A stretch of DNA of 64,000 nt, from positions 1,116,001-1,180,000 of the forward strand of contig OZ277031.1 of NCBI GenBank assembly GCA_965613685.1. Reading direction: 5' to 3'. Positions 41,749 to 51,773 of this stretch are shown one piece after another (position 1 is the first letter of the stretch; the number at the start of each line of letters is the position of its first letter). The notes under the pieces are model-generated. The model ran no database searches, had not been told where the DNA came from, and saw nothing but the letters and a program-made list of their open reading frames with translations. The position numbers were made by a program, and so were the translations under genes. Source of the DNA: Methylotenera oryzisoli_B. Lineage in GTDB: Bacteria; Pseudomonadota; Gammaproteobacteria; Burkholderiales; Methylophilaceae.

Positions 41749-43719
41749 TTATTTAGACTCCGCTAACCATGCTTGAAACATCAAAACGCTCCAGAGCAAT
41801 GATTGGTTATTACGCTTACCTGATAAATGAGCATGCCATAAATTACGAATGTAATGCACGTTAAAATACCCTTCACGCACTAATCTTTTTTCGTCTAATG
41901 AAGACTCCACCCAATTTCTTAGTGGACCACGCAGCCATTCTCCTAAAGGTATACCAAACCCCGTCTTAGGCCGCTCAATCAATTCTTTAGGCACATATTG
42001 GTACAACACTTGACGTAAAAGCCATTTGGTTTTGCCATCACGCATTTTCATATTCATAGGCAAGCGTGATGCCAGCTCTACCACGCGGTGATCTAAAAAT
42101 GGTACACGAGTTTCCAAGCTGTTTGACATAGCAGCTCGATCTACTTTAACTAAAATATCATCCGGCAAATAAGTCATGACATCCATATACATCATGTGCT
42201 GCTTAGAATCTTTCAAAGTCGTTTTAATGCCTATTTTAGTTAGCCAAGTTTCTGGCTCAGTCGCCCCTATAACGATATCTTCGGGTTGATCTATTTCTGA
42301 AACCAATTTGTAGTACGCCTCTCGAATCGACTCACTACTCATTACTTTTGTCAGCTTGCCTAGCTTATCGCCCATATTGTCTGGCATTTTTTTAAGGTTG
42401 CTAACTTGCTGAAAAACTGCATCCCATATTTTAGGTTCAAGTGAATTTATTGCTTGGCTAGCCAATCTTCTGATAACAAGTGGTACTTTTTCAATTTTGC
42501 ACCAATTATCAGCTAACTTATAACGATTATAGCCCCCAAATAATTCGTCCCCCGCATCACCTGAAAGCGAAACAGTCACGTGCTGCTTTGCCATTTTTGA
42601 AACTAAAAAAGTAGGGATTTGCGAGGAATCGGCAAATGGTTCGTCATACATTTTGCCCAACAAAGGTATAACTTCCATCGCTTCAACCGCAGACACATAC
42701 AACTCAGTGTGATCCGTGCCTAAATGTTTGGCAACGGCGTTAGCATAATCCGCCTCGTTATACCCTGCTTCATCAAAGCCTATTGAAAAGGTTTTAACAG
42801 GCCGACTCGATTGGGCTTGCATCAACGCTACCACGGTTGCGGAATCTACCCCACCAGACAAAAATGCCCCTAGCGGCACATCCGCCATCATTTGCAAACC
42901 TATGGATTGCTTTAATTGGCTATCTAAAGCTTTTATAGCTTGCTCATCACTACCAATAAATGGATTAAATATGCCTGTAGCAACCACCTCTTCCATACTC
43001 CAATAAGATTGGGGTGTCAGCGAGAGGGAGTGAGCATCGTCCCCTAAACGTATTTGAACATAAGTGCCAGGCAATAACTTTTTTATACCTTTGTAAATCG
43101 AATAGGGGGCGGGAATGTAGCAATGACGCAGGTATAAGCAAAGCACATCGCGATCTATTTCTGATAAAAATTCAGGATGCGCTTTAAGCGCTTTTAACTC
43201 AGATCCAAACAAGAAGGTATTATTTTGAAAACCATAATACAGCGGTTTCTCGCCCATGCGATCGCGGGCTAGAGTAAGCACCTTTTCTTCTTTATCCCAG
43301 AGGGACAAAGCGAACATACCAACAGTTTTCTTCAGCGTTGCCTCAATGCCCCAGGCTTCAAACCCAGCAAGCAGCGTTTCTGTATCCGAATGACCGCGCC
43401 AAGAAATGGATTTACCGTCTCGCTTGAGTTGAGGCTTCATCTCTAACTCACGCCTAAGCTCCAAATGATTATATATCTCTCCATTAAACGCGACCACATA
43501 ACGATTACTTCTCGACGCCATGGGTTGGTGACCGGCAGGCGACAAATCGAGTATAGATAGACGCCTATGTGCGAACACGATACCGGCTTGATTATCAAAC
43601 CAAACACCGCCATCATCAGGCCCCCTATGCACAATAGTCAATGCCATGGAATTGGCTATTGCAACTGCATTAGCAAGCGCATTAGTATTGTTAGTTAAAA
43701 AACCAGCCAATCCACACAT
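41749..43719 (-). CDS. asnB: Glutamine-dependent asparagine synthase-type amidotransferase
   Basis: A 656-residue class II amidotransferase. The N-terminal Cys2 (MCGLAGFLT) is the glutaminase nucleophile; the synthetase domain has the PP-loop FLSGGVDSATVVALM. Such AsnB proteins in glycan clusters amidate sugar carboxylates (uronamides) or an amino-acid decoration rather than serving asparagine supply; that role is inferred. Full length, between the EpsG-like and GT4 genes. Confidence 0.88.
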   Translation of the reverse strand: MCGLAGFLTNNTNALANAVAIANSMALTIVHRGPDDGGVWFDNQAGIVFAHRRLSILDLSPAGHQPMASRSNRYVVAFNGEIYNHLELRRELEMKPQLKRDGKSISWRGHSDTETLLAGFEAWGIEATLKKTVGMFALSLWDKEEKVLTLARDRMGEKPLYYGFQNNTFLFGSELKALKAHPEFLSEIDRDVLCLYLRHCYIPAPYSIYKGIKKLLPGTYVQIRLGDDAHSLSLTPQSYWSMEEVVATGIFNPFIGSDEQAIKALDSQLKQSIGLQMMADVPLGAFLSGGVDSATVVALMQAQSSRPVKTFSIGFDEAGYNEADYANAVAKHLGTDHTELYVSAVEAMEVIPLLGKMYDEPFADSSQIPTFLVSKMAKQHVTVSLSGDAGDELFGGYNRYKLADNWCKIEKVPLVIRRLASQAINSLEPKIWDAVFQQVSNLKKMPDNMGDKLGKLTKVMSSESIREAYYKLVSEIDQPEDIVIGATEPETWLTKIGIKTTLKDSKQHMMYMDVMTYLPDDILVKVDRAAMSNSLETRVPFLDHRVVELASRLPMNMKMRDGKTKWLLRQVLYQYVPKELIERPKTGFGIPLGEWLRGPLRNWVESSLDEKRLVREGYFNVHYIRNLWHAHLSGKRNNQSLLWSVLMFQAWLAESK

Positions 43720-43722
43720 ATA

Positions 43723-44784
43723 CTACGCTTTTCCAAGCACTTGATGAATCACGCCTACAAGCTTAGGTAAATTCTGTTGAAGCGAATAATGCCGAACCAC
43801 ACGCTCCCTTCCAGCTTCACCCATATTCATGCGCATAGCGGGCTTATCTCTGAGCAATCTAAACGCTTCTAACCACTCCTTGGCGTTAGAGGCCAACAAA
43901 CCACTTTCGTTATTAACCAGATCGACATTTGCACCCACTGGCGAGGCAATCACGGGCACAGCACAAGCCATATATTGAATAAGCTTAAAGGCACATTTGC
44001 CGCGTGCCCAATCATCATCTGGCAAGGGCATTACGCCGACGTCAAAAGCATTGATCAAATCCAGCTCAGCATGCTCATGCCATTGGTGCTCGACTACAGA
44101 TACATTAGGGATTTTTGGTGCTTTGCCACCAATAACAATTAGCCTGACAGCGCCCTCTTTGCCTAGATCGGACAAGGGCTTAATCAACTCTTGCAAATAA
44201 GGTGCTGTTGAGGGAGAGCCTATCCAACCTACTGTAAAAACTACACTATCACGCGTCCCCTTCATAGGTAAATAACGATCAGTATCCACCACGGTAGGCA
44301 AATAATGGGTGTTTCCATTAAATCGGCTGGCATAGTTAGCTAAGGCATAATTCCCAGCAGTCACAGCAGCTGCTCCTGACATTACAGTATCAAATTTACT
44401 GCCTAGCAGCGGCTTAGCCCAATTCATCTTACCAGTACGGTATTTTAAATAAAATGCGTCATCAAAATCGTAAATGTAGGGTTTGCGAATCAATGCTTGC
44501 TCAAGCCATCCTGGCATCAAAGGCATCAACTCACATTGCAACATAACGGCATCAAAGTTACCCTGATAACATAAATCTTTAAAGCGATTCATGCCGTCTT
44601 TAATCATGGATTTAAGTGGCAAAGCTTGACCATTAAAACGCGCATGCAAATAATCATCACTCAACAAATGGCGGATTTGCAAATCAATCCCCATGCCAGC
44701 CAACCCTGGCACAAACTGGCCTAGACGATAACGATGGCTTGCCGCTAATGGCCCATAGAGGGCTAATCCAAGAATTTTAATCAT
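43723..44784 (-). CDS. Glycosyltransferase, GT-B (family 4-like)
   Basis: A 353-residue protein: LGLALYGPLAASHRYRLGQFVPGLAGMG at the start, FTVGWIGSPSTAPYL at the domain joint, DVGVMPLPDDDWARGKCAFKLIQYMACAVPVIASPVGANVDLV (conserved C-terminal patch with K and E/Q). This matches GT-B transferases of exopolysaccharide clusters. Sugar and acceptor unknown. Its opening resembles that of the 50804-51745 protein. Confidence 0.82.
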   Translation of the reverse strand: MIKILGLALYGPLAASHRYRLGQFVPGLAGMGIDLQIRHLLSDDYLHARFNGQALPLKSMIKDGMNRFKDLCYQGNFDAVMLQCELMPLMPGWLEQALIRKPYIYDFDDAFYLKYRTGKMNWAKPLLGSKFDTVMSGAAAVTAGNYALANYASRFNGNTHYLPTVVDTDRYLPMKGTRDSVVFTVGWIGSPSTAPYLQELIKPLSDLGKEGAVRLIVIGGKAPKIPNVSVVEHQWHEHAELDLINAFDVGVMPLPDDDWARGKCAFKLIQYMACAVPVIASPVGANVDLVNNESGLLASNAKEWLEAFRLLRDKPAMRMNMGEAGRERVVRHYSLQQNLPKLVGVIHQVLGKA

Positions 44785-44823
44785 TGATTATTACCACCAG
44801 TACAGGCAATTAGGTTGGCTCAT

Positions 44824-46017
44824 TTAGCATAATTTTTTATAAACTTCTTCATACAAGCGCACGCCCTCATCAAGTGAAAAATGCTTTTGTGCAGAAGCCA
44901 CGCAACGGGCTGACGACTCGGGGTCCTCGACCAAGTTTATTAGTTGTTTTAAGGCCGCAATCATCGCTTCATCATCAAATGAGGTTATCGCGAGCCCTAC
45001 ATGATCCTTTTCTAACAGCTCCGCCATATCCCCCACGCCGGCATTACTTAAACACGGAATACCGCAACCCAAAAATTCAGCGAGCTTGGTTGGGGCAGAG
45101 GCCTGTTTAGAAAAAACCGGTTTGATGAAAAACACTCCTGCATCCATGTGTGACATTTGGATAGGCACATCTGCATGAGTGGCTGTAATTAACTCCAAGG
45201 CAGAATAAGGAACACCGGCCACGTTGAGTCTCTCACGGATGTAAGTATGCTCATTTCTATTGACAATCAAAAACTTTGCGTCTGGGCGTAATGTTAGGAG
45301 CAAAGCAAAACACCTAGCAACTTCATCAAACAGATACCAAGTGCCAACTGTGCCCACGTAACCCAAGACTAAACTTCTTCTAGCGCGCTCACGTGGCAAG
45401 GGTTTGAAGTGATTTAAATTTGCGCAGGTGGGTATCACTGTTATGGCTGGCATGCGATCCTGCAAATAGACAAAATGCTGCATCTCACGCACCGCAGCAT
45501 GAGTTAAGGACACAACATGATCCGCCGCCAAAAGAAAGCGTCGCTCAAATGCTTTAGCGTAGCGGTACATTCTTCCACTGGGCGACCACAAGCCGCCATC
45601 CACCCGCTCATCTACCCAGAAACCACGCATATCAAAAATATACTTAACGCCAGTAATACGTTTAATCATTAACGCCATAACGGAAGGCACGTAGCTACGT
45701 GCATGCACTACACCAATGCGGTGCCGCAAAACCAACCACAAGCCTAGCGAAAATCCGCAAACAATATCGAAGGCAGTGGCTAATGCTGAGCGAGATTTAT
45801 GGTAACGCAGAGGATGCCAAACGATACCGGCGGAAGCAATATCATTCGCAATCCGATCACGCTCAAATACGTTTTCCCAGTCAGCCGATTTCTCAAAACT
45901 AATTAGGTGAATTTTTCGATTAAAAGCTAGGAACTTGAGATAGGACAACACTTGAGATTGCCCCAAGGGCTCGAGGATGCCATCATAGGAAAGATAAAGA
46001 ATTGATTTATGGCTCAT
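44824..46017 (-). CDS. Glycosyltransferase, family 4-like
   Basis: A 397-residue GT-B protein: YLSYDGILEPLGQSQVLSYL, GVVHARSYVPSVMALMIKR, IFDMRGFWVDERVDGG, LGYVGTVGTWYLFDEVARCF, and KLAEFLGCGIPCLSNAGVGD in the donor domain. Sugar unknown. Upstream of the deacetylase it probably belongs to the same repeat-unit assembly. Confidence 0.82.
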   Translation of the reverse strand: MSHKSILYLSYDGILEPLGQSQVLSYLKFLAFNRKIHLISFEKSADWENVFERDRIANDIASAGIVWHPLRYHKSRSALATAFDIVCGFSLGLWLVLRHRIGVVHARSYVPSVMALMIKRITGVKYIFDMRGFWVDERVDGGLWSPSGRMYRYAKAFERRFLLAADHVVSLTHAAVREMQHFVYLQDRMPAITVIPTCANLNHFKPLPRERARRSLVLGYVGTVGTWYLFDEVARCFALLLTLRPDAKFLIVNRNEHTYIRERLNVAGVPYSALELITATHADVPIQMSHMDAGVFFIKPVFSKQASAPTKLAEFLGCGIPCLSNAGVGDMAELLEKDHVGLAITSFDDEAMIAALKQLINLVEDPESSARCVASAQKHFSLDEGVRLYEEVYKKLC

Positions 46018-46030
46018 CAGTGTTGCAAGC

Positions 46031-46849
46031 CTAATTTAATTTTTTAGCTCTAGGTCTAATTAGATCTATAAAGAAATCTAATGCGCCAGAAGCCGCACAA
46101 AACAAATGCAATGTATTAGCTACTTCATTTCTAAACAAAACTGTATCATCCACTTTATTAAATCCATGCTGAGTCGTAAAAATACGTTTGTAATATTTTT
46201 TGCATGGCTCCAAATGCTTTGCACGGAACCTTCCCCATGGAAATGCAAACAACTCTACTGGCACACCCAGCTGAGTCTCAATGCATGATTTAGAAATTAA
46301 CGCATCACTGCGAGCAGCTTCAAAAGAATGTTTGGCATAATCAATATGGGTCTGCCCATGAGAGCCAATTGTCATCCCCATGTTAATCATCTCTAACGCA
46401 TCATTAGTTGTAAAAGTTTTGTACGCCTGACTTTCTCTACTTTTATACATTTTAGAATTAACAAATGCAGGTGGGCTTCCTCGCTGTAGACATTCACCAA
46501 TAACAAAAAAAATTCCTGAAAATTGATATCTCGCAAGTACTTTTGCAGCTATTGTGAAATTATCCTTAAAACCATCATCAAATGTAATTAAAATATTAAC
46601 TTTTGTTGAATCGTAACCTGAAATCTGCCCTTCTTGAGAAATCTTTAATACAGAATAATGTTTATATAAATAATTCATTTGACTAATAAAATCAGCTTCA
46701 GAAACTGAGTTATCAAAATACAATCCAGCATCTGAAATACTGTGGTACATCAAAACTTTTATTCGACCCTTATTAATTTTTCTGAAATAAGCATTAACTT
46801 TCAGATATTCCAATAAGAAGAAAAATATTGTTTTTAGAATATTCACCAT
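46031..46849 (-). CDS. Polysaccharide deacetylase (NodB/CE4 family)
   Basis: A 272-residue CE4 protein. MYHSISDAG near residue 35, ILITFDDGFKDNF (catalytic Asp and metal Asp), GSHGQTHIDYAKHSF (metal His) and FAFPWGRF are the CE4 motifs. It starts with a hydrophobic stretch (TIFFFLLEYL). Removal of N-acetyl groups from a surface glycan or an intermediate is inferred; the substrate is unknown. It overlaps the FemAB-like gene by 7 bases. Confidence 0.85.
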   Translation of the reverse strand: MVNILKTIFFFLLEYLKVNAYFRKINKGRIKVLMYHSISDAGLYFDNSVSEADFISQMNYLYKHYSVLKISQEGQISGYDSTKVNILITFDDGFKDNFTIAAKVLARYQFSGIFFVIGECLQRGSPPAFVNSKMYKSRESQAYKTFTTNDALEMINMGMTIGSHGQTHIDYAKHSFEAARSDALISKSCIETQLGVPVELFAFPWGRFRAKHLEPCKKYYKRIFTTQHGFNKVDDTVLFRNEVANTLHLFCAASGALDFFIDLIRPRAKKLN

Positions 46850-47766
46850 GTTAGCAATCTGATTTTTCCATACAATAACTTAATAAATCTCAGAAACCTT
46901 GCGGAGTAAAAATATTCAGATCCCAGATCGACACCCAACCCTCCAAAACTTTTCTTAAATCTGTATATTCCATTCATTTCATCAACTTCTGGAACACCTC
47001 CAAAGTCATACCAACGCTGGCCTGCCTTTTTTAAATTTTGAATAACTTCCCATTGGAGTAATTGTGCAGAACCATCATTCTTTTTATTACCTGGAACGCC
47101 ATACATAAAATAAGATATCGACGGCACCGAATACACCAAAATCATACTGCAAATATTATCTCCAATCCTTGCGTAATGCATTGTTAATTGACCACCCTCG
47201 AACATCTTGCTAATTAACTTTTCGCTCAGCATAACCAAAGATTTTTGAGCAGCCATTTTTTTATATCTCTTAAAAAAAATATCTAAAAGAAAATCTGCTG
47301 GCATATCTGTGCATTCAGCATACATCCCTGAAGCGCTTACTTTTTTACAAACTCTTCTATTATCAGAATTCATCTCTGCCCAAAGCTCCTGTTCCGACTT
47401 CAAAAGCTCTAAGGCAAAAGTATATTTATTTAATAAACGCATTTCATCATTGGATTTTAAGAACCTATACCTATCAATATTAAGCTCAGGAACGGCATCT
47501 TGGAATGGCCGCGAGAAATCCTTAACTACTATCATTGCAAAAGGCTTTAAGATGCCAAGATTCATAACAGCAATAGATAATTCATCGTGCCTTAGTTTAG
47601 ATAAAATCAGGAAGCGCTTAAGTGGCCCAACATACTTAAAAAGTACCTTAAAATTTTCATGCTCTTTAAAAAGAGCCCACCCATAATACTTTTCAAAAAC
47701 CCATTCATGAGACCAGAAAATTGAGTGGTATTGCTCATCTCCGAAGTTCATACTAGGACGATTCAT
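46843..47766 (-). CDS. FemAB/GNAT-like acyl- or aminoacyltransferase
   Basis: A 307-residue protein of the FemAB/BioF2 acetyltransferase superfamily. The C-terminal half shows DGSAQLLQWEVIQNLKKAGQRWYDFGGVPEVDEMNGIYRFKKSFGG-type sequence, the family end (YDFGG, then RFK..FGG). Such proteins add an amino acid or acyl group to an amino sugar. Start at 47766, where ATG overlaps the methyltransferase stop (ATGA); the longer frame begins with a non-ATG codon. Substrate unknown. Confidence 0.7.
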   Translation of the reverse strand: MNRPSMNFGDEQYHSIFWSHEWVFEKYYGWALFKEHENFKVLFKYVGPLKRFLILSKLRHDELSIAVMNLGILKPFAMIVVKDFSRPFQDAVPELNIDRYRFLKSNDEMRLLNKYTFALELLKSEQELWAEMNSDNRRVCKKVSASGMYAECTDMPADFLLDIFFKRYKKMAAQKSLVMLSEKLISKMFEGGQLTMHYARIGDNICSMILVYSVPSISYFMYGVPGNKKNDGSAQLLQWEVIQNLKKAGQRWYDFGGVPEVDEMNGIYRFKKSFGGLGVDLGSEYFYSARFLRFIKLLYGKIRLLTW

Positions 47767-48533
47767 TGAACCTTTCGGGCTACATAATAAAACCAAGGCG
47801 TTGTTAAGACACCCGAATTATCTGGATAATTACTGCTAACAATCTCAATTAATTCAAAACCCATTTCTTGCAATTCTCTGGAAACATATTTAGGCGTTGA
47901 AACATGCGTTAATAAACTTCCATGAACAGGATCAACAATAGTCCCCCATCCCTGATAAAACGACCTTCTACATAGCTGCCTCACCGATAAGGATAAATAT
48001 TTAACTGAACGTAGCACTCTCCATAATTTTTTTAATAAACTTACACAATTTAATCTTGGAGGTAAAAAAATCATCCTTGCATTATGAGTGCTAAAAATGA
48101 AAAGTCCATCCGGTTTGAGAACACGATTGACTTCATTTAAACAACTCAACCTTTTTGATTCCAAAAGATAATCAACTCCATTAAATGAAAAAACAGCCAC
48201 CTCAAAATTTTCAGCTTTAAAAGTTGATAAATCGGACGCATCTAATGTTAAAAATTGCAATGAGGGATACTTTTTTATGCATACATTAATCATCGAACTG
48301 CTATAGTCAACGCCAATATAATTTTTTGTATTAGCTGATAAAAAAGGAGTTGTTCGACCGCCACCGACACCCAAATCTAATATGGAAAAGTTATGCAATA
48401 TATATTTATCAAATATATATTTCTCAACTGGCTGCAAGCCAATAAGCTGATCATAATATTCTACGGTCGTAGGTTTTGAGTAGACATCAAGATTATGCCT
48501 ATCCCCGATTATTTTTTTTCTTCTAAACAACAT
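47763..48533 (-). CDS. Class I SAM-dependent methyltransferase
   Basis: A 256-residue methyltransferase: motif I ILDLGVGGGRTTPFLS, LQFLTLDASDLSTF (motif II), VAVFSFNGVDYLLE, and RVLKPDGLFIFSTHN (motif IV/V). Start at the ATG 48533; two codons upstream is only TTG. It overlaps the next gene (48523) by 11 bases. Target unknown; sugar O-methylation is possible. Confidence 0.8.
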   Translation of the reverse strand: MLFRRKKIIGDRHNLDVYSKPTTVEYYDQLIGLQPVEKYIFDKYILHNFSILDLGVGGGRTTPFLSANTKNYIGVDYSSSMINVCIKKYPSLQFLTLDASDLSTFKAENFEVAVFSFNGVDYLLESKRLSCLNEVNRVLKPDGLFIFSTHNARMIFLPPRLNCVSLLKKLWRVLRSVKYLSLSVRQLCRRSFYQGWGTIVDPVHGSLLTHVSTPKYVSRELQEMGFELIEIVSSNYPDNSGVLTTPWFYYVARKVQ

Positions 48534-49728
48534 GAACAAATGGAAACGGAATAATAAATTTTGAATGATAATTGCCAGCCATTCGAACCTTTTTGATTAT
48601 CTCATCTTTATAATTCCATGCTGTCAATAAAAAATAATCAGGTGGATTTAAGAGTCCATCTATTTCTGAAATAATTTTGATATTAGATTTTGGTAAAAAC
48701 TTTCCTTGCTTTAACGGTGTACTGTCAATACAAAATGGAATTTGCTTGCTAGTTATCCCAACAAAGTTAAGAAGTGTGTTTCCTTTTGCAGTAGCCCCAT
48801 AGGTAAATATGGTTTTATTCTCACCTTCGAGCTGATCGATAAGTGACTTTAATTGATTTTTAATACCATATGCCTTCTCTGAAAATTGCTTAAATGCACT
48901 TGGCCCTATAAACAATTGCTCTCGTGCCAAATACTGAGTTACTGATGCATTTACATAATTTTTTTGGGATTCACGCTTTGCAACAAATATTATTGACCCT
49001 CCATGAACTAGTGAAATGAGAACATCGACTAATTGCAATCCATTCCTAACAAGCAGTTCCATCATAGATCTTATTGAATAGTAAAACATATGCTCATGAT
49101 AAACTTGATCAAACTCATTATTTTCAAGAGTATTTAAAATATAAGCATTCTCAATAACAATATACCCGGAATCTGAGAGTAAATTATTTACGCCTTGCAT
49201 TAGGATATGTGGATCGGAGTTATGCGCAAAACAATGTCGAGCAACAATTAAGTCAGCAGGCCCTGATTTATTTTTTATAGCCGTCGCCGAATCAGGATTA
49301 AAGAAGTCACATAAGGTATCAACGCCGTTCTCAATTGCCATCATGCAAATATTTTCTGCCGGGTCAACTCCCAGCACGCGACTAACGTTTGGCTTAATGA
49401 ATTGGAGGAAGTGCCCGACATTACTGCCTACTTCAACTACAAATGAGTCCTCATTGACATATGATGAAGCTTGAAGATAGTTAAAAAGATACTCATAGTG
49501 ACTTTTAAGCATTGATGAATCCGGAGTTACATATAAGTAATTTCGGTATAGCTCTTCTGAATTCATACAATACTTTAGTTGCACATTATGGCAACCTTCA
49601 CATAATTCAAGCACAAGGGGAAAAGATAGTTGCATAGTCGACATACTATCAATCAGTGAATTTGCAGGAGGCGTTTCACCAAGATTAAGTATTTCATGAG
49701 TAATACCATTGCATATACGGCAGGTCAT
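48523..49728 (-). CDS. Sugar C-methyltransferase-like protein (NovU/TylCIII type)
   Basis: A 401-residue protein with an N-terminal zinc motif (CRICN, then CEGCHNVQL), a methyltransferase domain (VVEVGSNVGHFLQF, DLIVARHCFAHNSDP) and a C-terminal part (IFTYGATAKGNTLLNF, LLTAWNYKDEIIKK). This three-part layout is that of NDP-hexose C-methyltransferases that act on 3-keto sugars. The actual sugar is unknown. Confidence 0.8.
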   Translation of the reverse strand: MTCRICNGITHEILNLGETPPANSLIDSMSTMQLSFPLVLELCEGCHNVQLKYCMNSEELYRNYLYVTPDSSMLKSHYEYLFNYLQASSYVNEDSFVVEVGSNVGHFLQFIKPNVSRVLGVDPAENICMMAIENGVDTLCDFFNPDSATAIKNKSGPADLIVARHCFAHNSDPHILMQGVNNLLSDSGYIVIENAYILNTLENNEFDQVYHEHMFYYSIRSMMELLVRNGLQLVDVLISLVHGGSIIFVAKRESQKNYVNASVTQYLAREQLFIGPSAFKQFSEKAYGIKNQLKSLIDQLEGENKTIFTYGATAKGNTLLNFVGITSKQIPFCIDSTPLKQGKFLPKSNIKIISEIDGLLNPPDYFLLTAWNYKDEIIKKVRMAGNYHSKFIIPFPFVHVV

Positions 49729-49793
49729 TGTGTTTCTCTCAATTAAATATAATTTACATTCATTTTTTCTAATTTAAAATAATATCTCACGAT

Positions 49794-50726
49794 TTATAAT
49801 TGGAACTTGGGTATAAATAATCCCGAATTTAAACAAAGTTCAAGTTGAATACGCCAATCCAAAAGGCTAATAGAAAAAGAATTATTTAACTTTTGATTAT
49901 CCAGGACAGAATACATACCTCTTTTAGCAACAAGGGGGTATTCAGACGAAGAAATAGGCAGTATATTTGGATAACTGGAATTAATATCATTCCCTTTTTG
50001 AATGCCAATTTTTTTAGCCAGATCTATAATCGCAACTGCAAATTCATACCATGAAGTCTGACCGTGAGATGTCATATTGTAAATACCCGCATCAAAATCT
50101 AACTTTGATTTATTTACAGCATTTAAAAAGCTATTTTTAAGAATCATTGTTGTTGCTTTGGCAACCATTTCTGCCGATGTGGGCGCTCCAATTTGATCGT
50201 TAACAACAGAGATGTTATTTTGTTGCGATGCAAGCTTGAGAATAGTGCGCATAAAATTATTTCCTCGATTTGCGAAAATCCAGCTCGTTCGAAAGATCAT
50301 ATGAGGCACGCCAACTTGCTCTATCGCCTTTTCCCCGGCTAATTTTGTAAATCCGTACACATTTATTGGATTTGTTAAATCACTCTCTAGATATGGAGTC
50401 CTCTTTTCCCCGTCAAAAACAGCATCTGTTGAGTAATGTATTAACACTGAACCAAGTCGCTTAGCCTCTTCTGCAAGAATGCCAGGGGCATTGGCATTTA
50501 TTAATTCAGCATTTTCTTTATCAGACTCCGCAAGATCCACCGCTGTATAAGCGGCAGCATTAATTATTATGTCAGGCTTCACTTCTCTAATAATCTTTAG
50601 TATTTGATCAGGCTGTGAAAGATCTAGACCCAATTTATCAAATGCATATACCTCAGCGAGGTTATGTAAATAACGATTAAGTTCCCATCCCACCTGTCCA
50701 TTTTTTCCCGTAATTAATATTTTCAT
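49794..50726 (-). CDS. dTDP-4-dehydrorhamnose reductase-like SDR (RmlD family)
   Basis: A 310-residue NAD(P)-dependent protein: ILITGKNGQVGWELNRYL, INAAAYTAVDLAESDKENA, HYSTDAVFDGEKRTPYLE, NVYGFTKLAGEKAI (YxxxK) and FRTSWIFANRGNNF. It fits RmlD, which makes dTDP-L-rhamnose. No rmlA, rmlB or rmlC neighbours it here, so either they lie elsewhere or this is an RmlD-like reductase of another dTDP-sugar. Confidence 0.8.
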   Translation of the reverse strand: MKILITGKNGQVGWELNRYLHNLAEVYAFDKLGLDLSQPDQILKIIREVKPDIIINAAAYTAVDLAESDKENAELINANAPGILAEEAKRLGSVLIHYSTDAVFDGEKRTPYLESDLTNPINVYGFTKLAGEKAIEQVGVPHMIFRTSWIFANRGNNFMRTILKLASQQNNISVVNDQIGAPTSAEMVAKATTMILKNSFLNAVNKSKLDFDAGIYNMTSHGQTSWYEFAVAIIDLAKKIGIQKGNDINSSYPNILPISSSEYPLVAKRGMYSVLDNQKLNNSFSISLLDWRIQLELCLNSGLFIPKFQL

Positions 50727-50803
50727 ATATCTAGGAAGATTTATATATATAAGATCGATTTGTTAATAATGTGGGTTTTAAATTATGCAATAAAGAATGT
50801 CAG

Positions 50804-51745
50804 TTAATTTATTAAGCATTTTGAAGTGAAAATTGAAAAAATATTTTCATTTGAATAATATTCAAGCACGAAAGATTTAGCACGCAGTTTGAAATTGTTT
50901 ATCCAAACAAGATCTAAGCTTTCGACTATATCGAAGACGTCTGATAGATTATCAAAAATCAAGCAATCAGCATTGAGTTTTTTTGCAAGAGCTTCATATG
51001 CCGGAGTTCTACTAACAATTGGAATTAATCCAATTGCTATAGACAAAACCATTTTATTTTCACATTTAAACTGACTTGCTTCATCAAATGAATGATTCAG
51101 CAGGGCATAACACATTTCAACCTCGCAATTCAAAACAGAATCCACATCCCACTCAAGGAATGTAACCCAAGGATAATTATCTATAAATTTTTGAATATCA
51201 TTTAATTTAGTTATTACTATTAATTGATATTGTTCACGCAACCTTTTATCTTGAATAAACCCTTCAATTGAATCGAGGTTACCTGGATGACCTGTCCAAA
51301 AAAAAGTCTTTGAAGGTCTTCTATGTAAGCAATTTAATTGTTTTAATTTTTCAGGGCATACATCAATCACATCAGGGATGACATGAATTTTGTTAACATT
51401 TAGATATTGACCTAAAAAAAGCCTAGTAGTCTCTAAGGGCACCGTTACTGAATTAGCTACTTTGGCAACTCCCCAAAAAAAAATGAAATGTATTTTATTT
51501 TTAGGAATATCACTTACATCAAAAACTATTTTTTTTAGTAGCAACCTAAAAAAAATAGCTTGGAAAAGGTATTTTGGTTTGTAGCAGCTTTGCAGGTGAA
51601 GATAATTACAATTAATTGATTGCCATAATTTAAGATTACGAAATACCTTGACCCCAAATTTTTCAGACGCATAAAACATATAAAAACTGCGAAGTCTTGA
51701 ACTAGCAACAGTTATATCACCAACTGTATAAGCTGAAATTTTCAT
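50804..51745 (-). CDS. Unrecognised protein, distantly glycosyltransferase-like
   Basis: A 313-residue protein. It opens ISAYTVGDITVASSRLRSFY, then has FFRLLLKKIVFDVSDIPKNK, KIHVIPDVIDVC, KTFFWTGHPGNLDSIEGF and FKCENKMVLSIAIGLIPIVSRTPAYEALA. The second half follows the GT-B pattern (KCxNKMxxSxAxGxxPIV). I cannot assign a known family with confidence. It is AT-rich and sits between rmlD-like and a methyltransferase-like gene. Confidence 0.6.
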   Translation of the reverse strand: MKISAYTVGDITVASSRLRSFYMFYASEKFGVKVFRNLKLWQSINCNYLHLQSCYKPKYLFQAIFFRLLLKKIVFDVSDIPKNKIHFIFFWGVAKVANSVTVPLETTRLFLGQYLNVNKIHVIPDVIDVCPEKLKQLNCLHRRPSKTFFWTGHPGNLDSIEGFIQDKRLREQYQLIVITKLNDIQKFIDNYPWVTFLEWDVDSVLNCEVEMCYALLNHSFDEASQFKCENKMVLSIAIGLIPIVSRTPAYEALAKKLNADCLIFDNLSDVFDIVESLDLVWINNFKLRAKSFVLEYYSNENIFSIFTSKCLIN

Positions 51746-51773
51746 TAATTATTTTACTATTTTCTTAGTCTGC

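Noticed and set aside
41749..47766. Exosortase/PEP-CTERM exopolysaccharide cluster (AsnB, deacetylase, FemAB together)
   Set aside because: No exosortase or other XrtA-type gene in the window, and the deacetylase has a different start (MYHSIS) from the XrtA-linked family.
49794..50726. Full dTDP-rhamnose pathway
   Set aside because: Only the RmlD-like gene is present; rmlA, rmlB and rmlC are not in the window.
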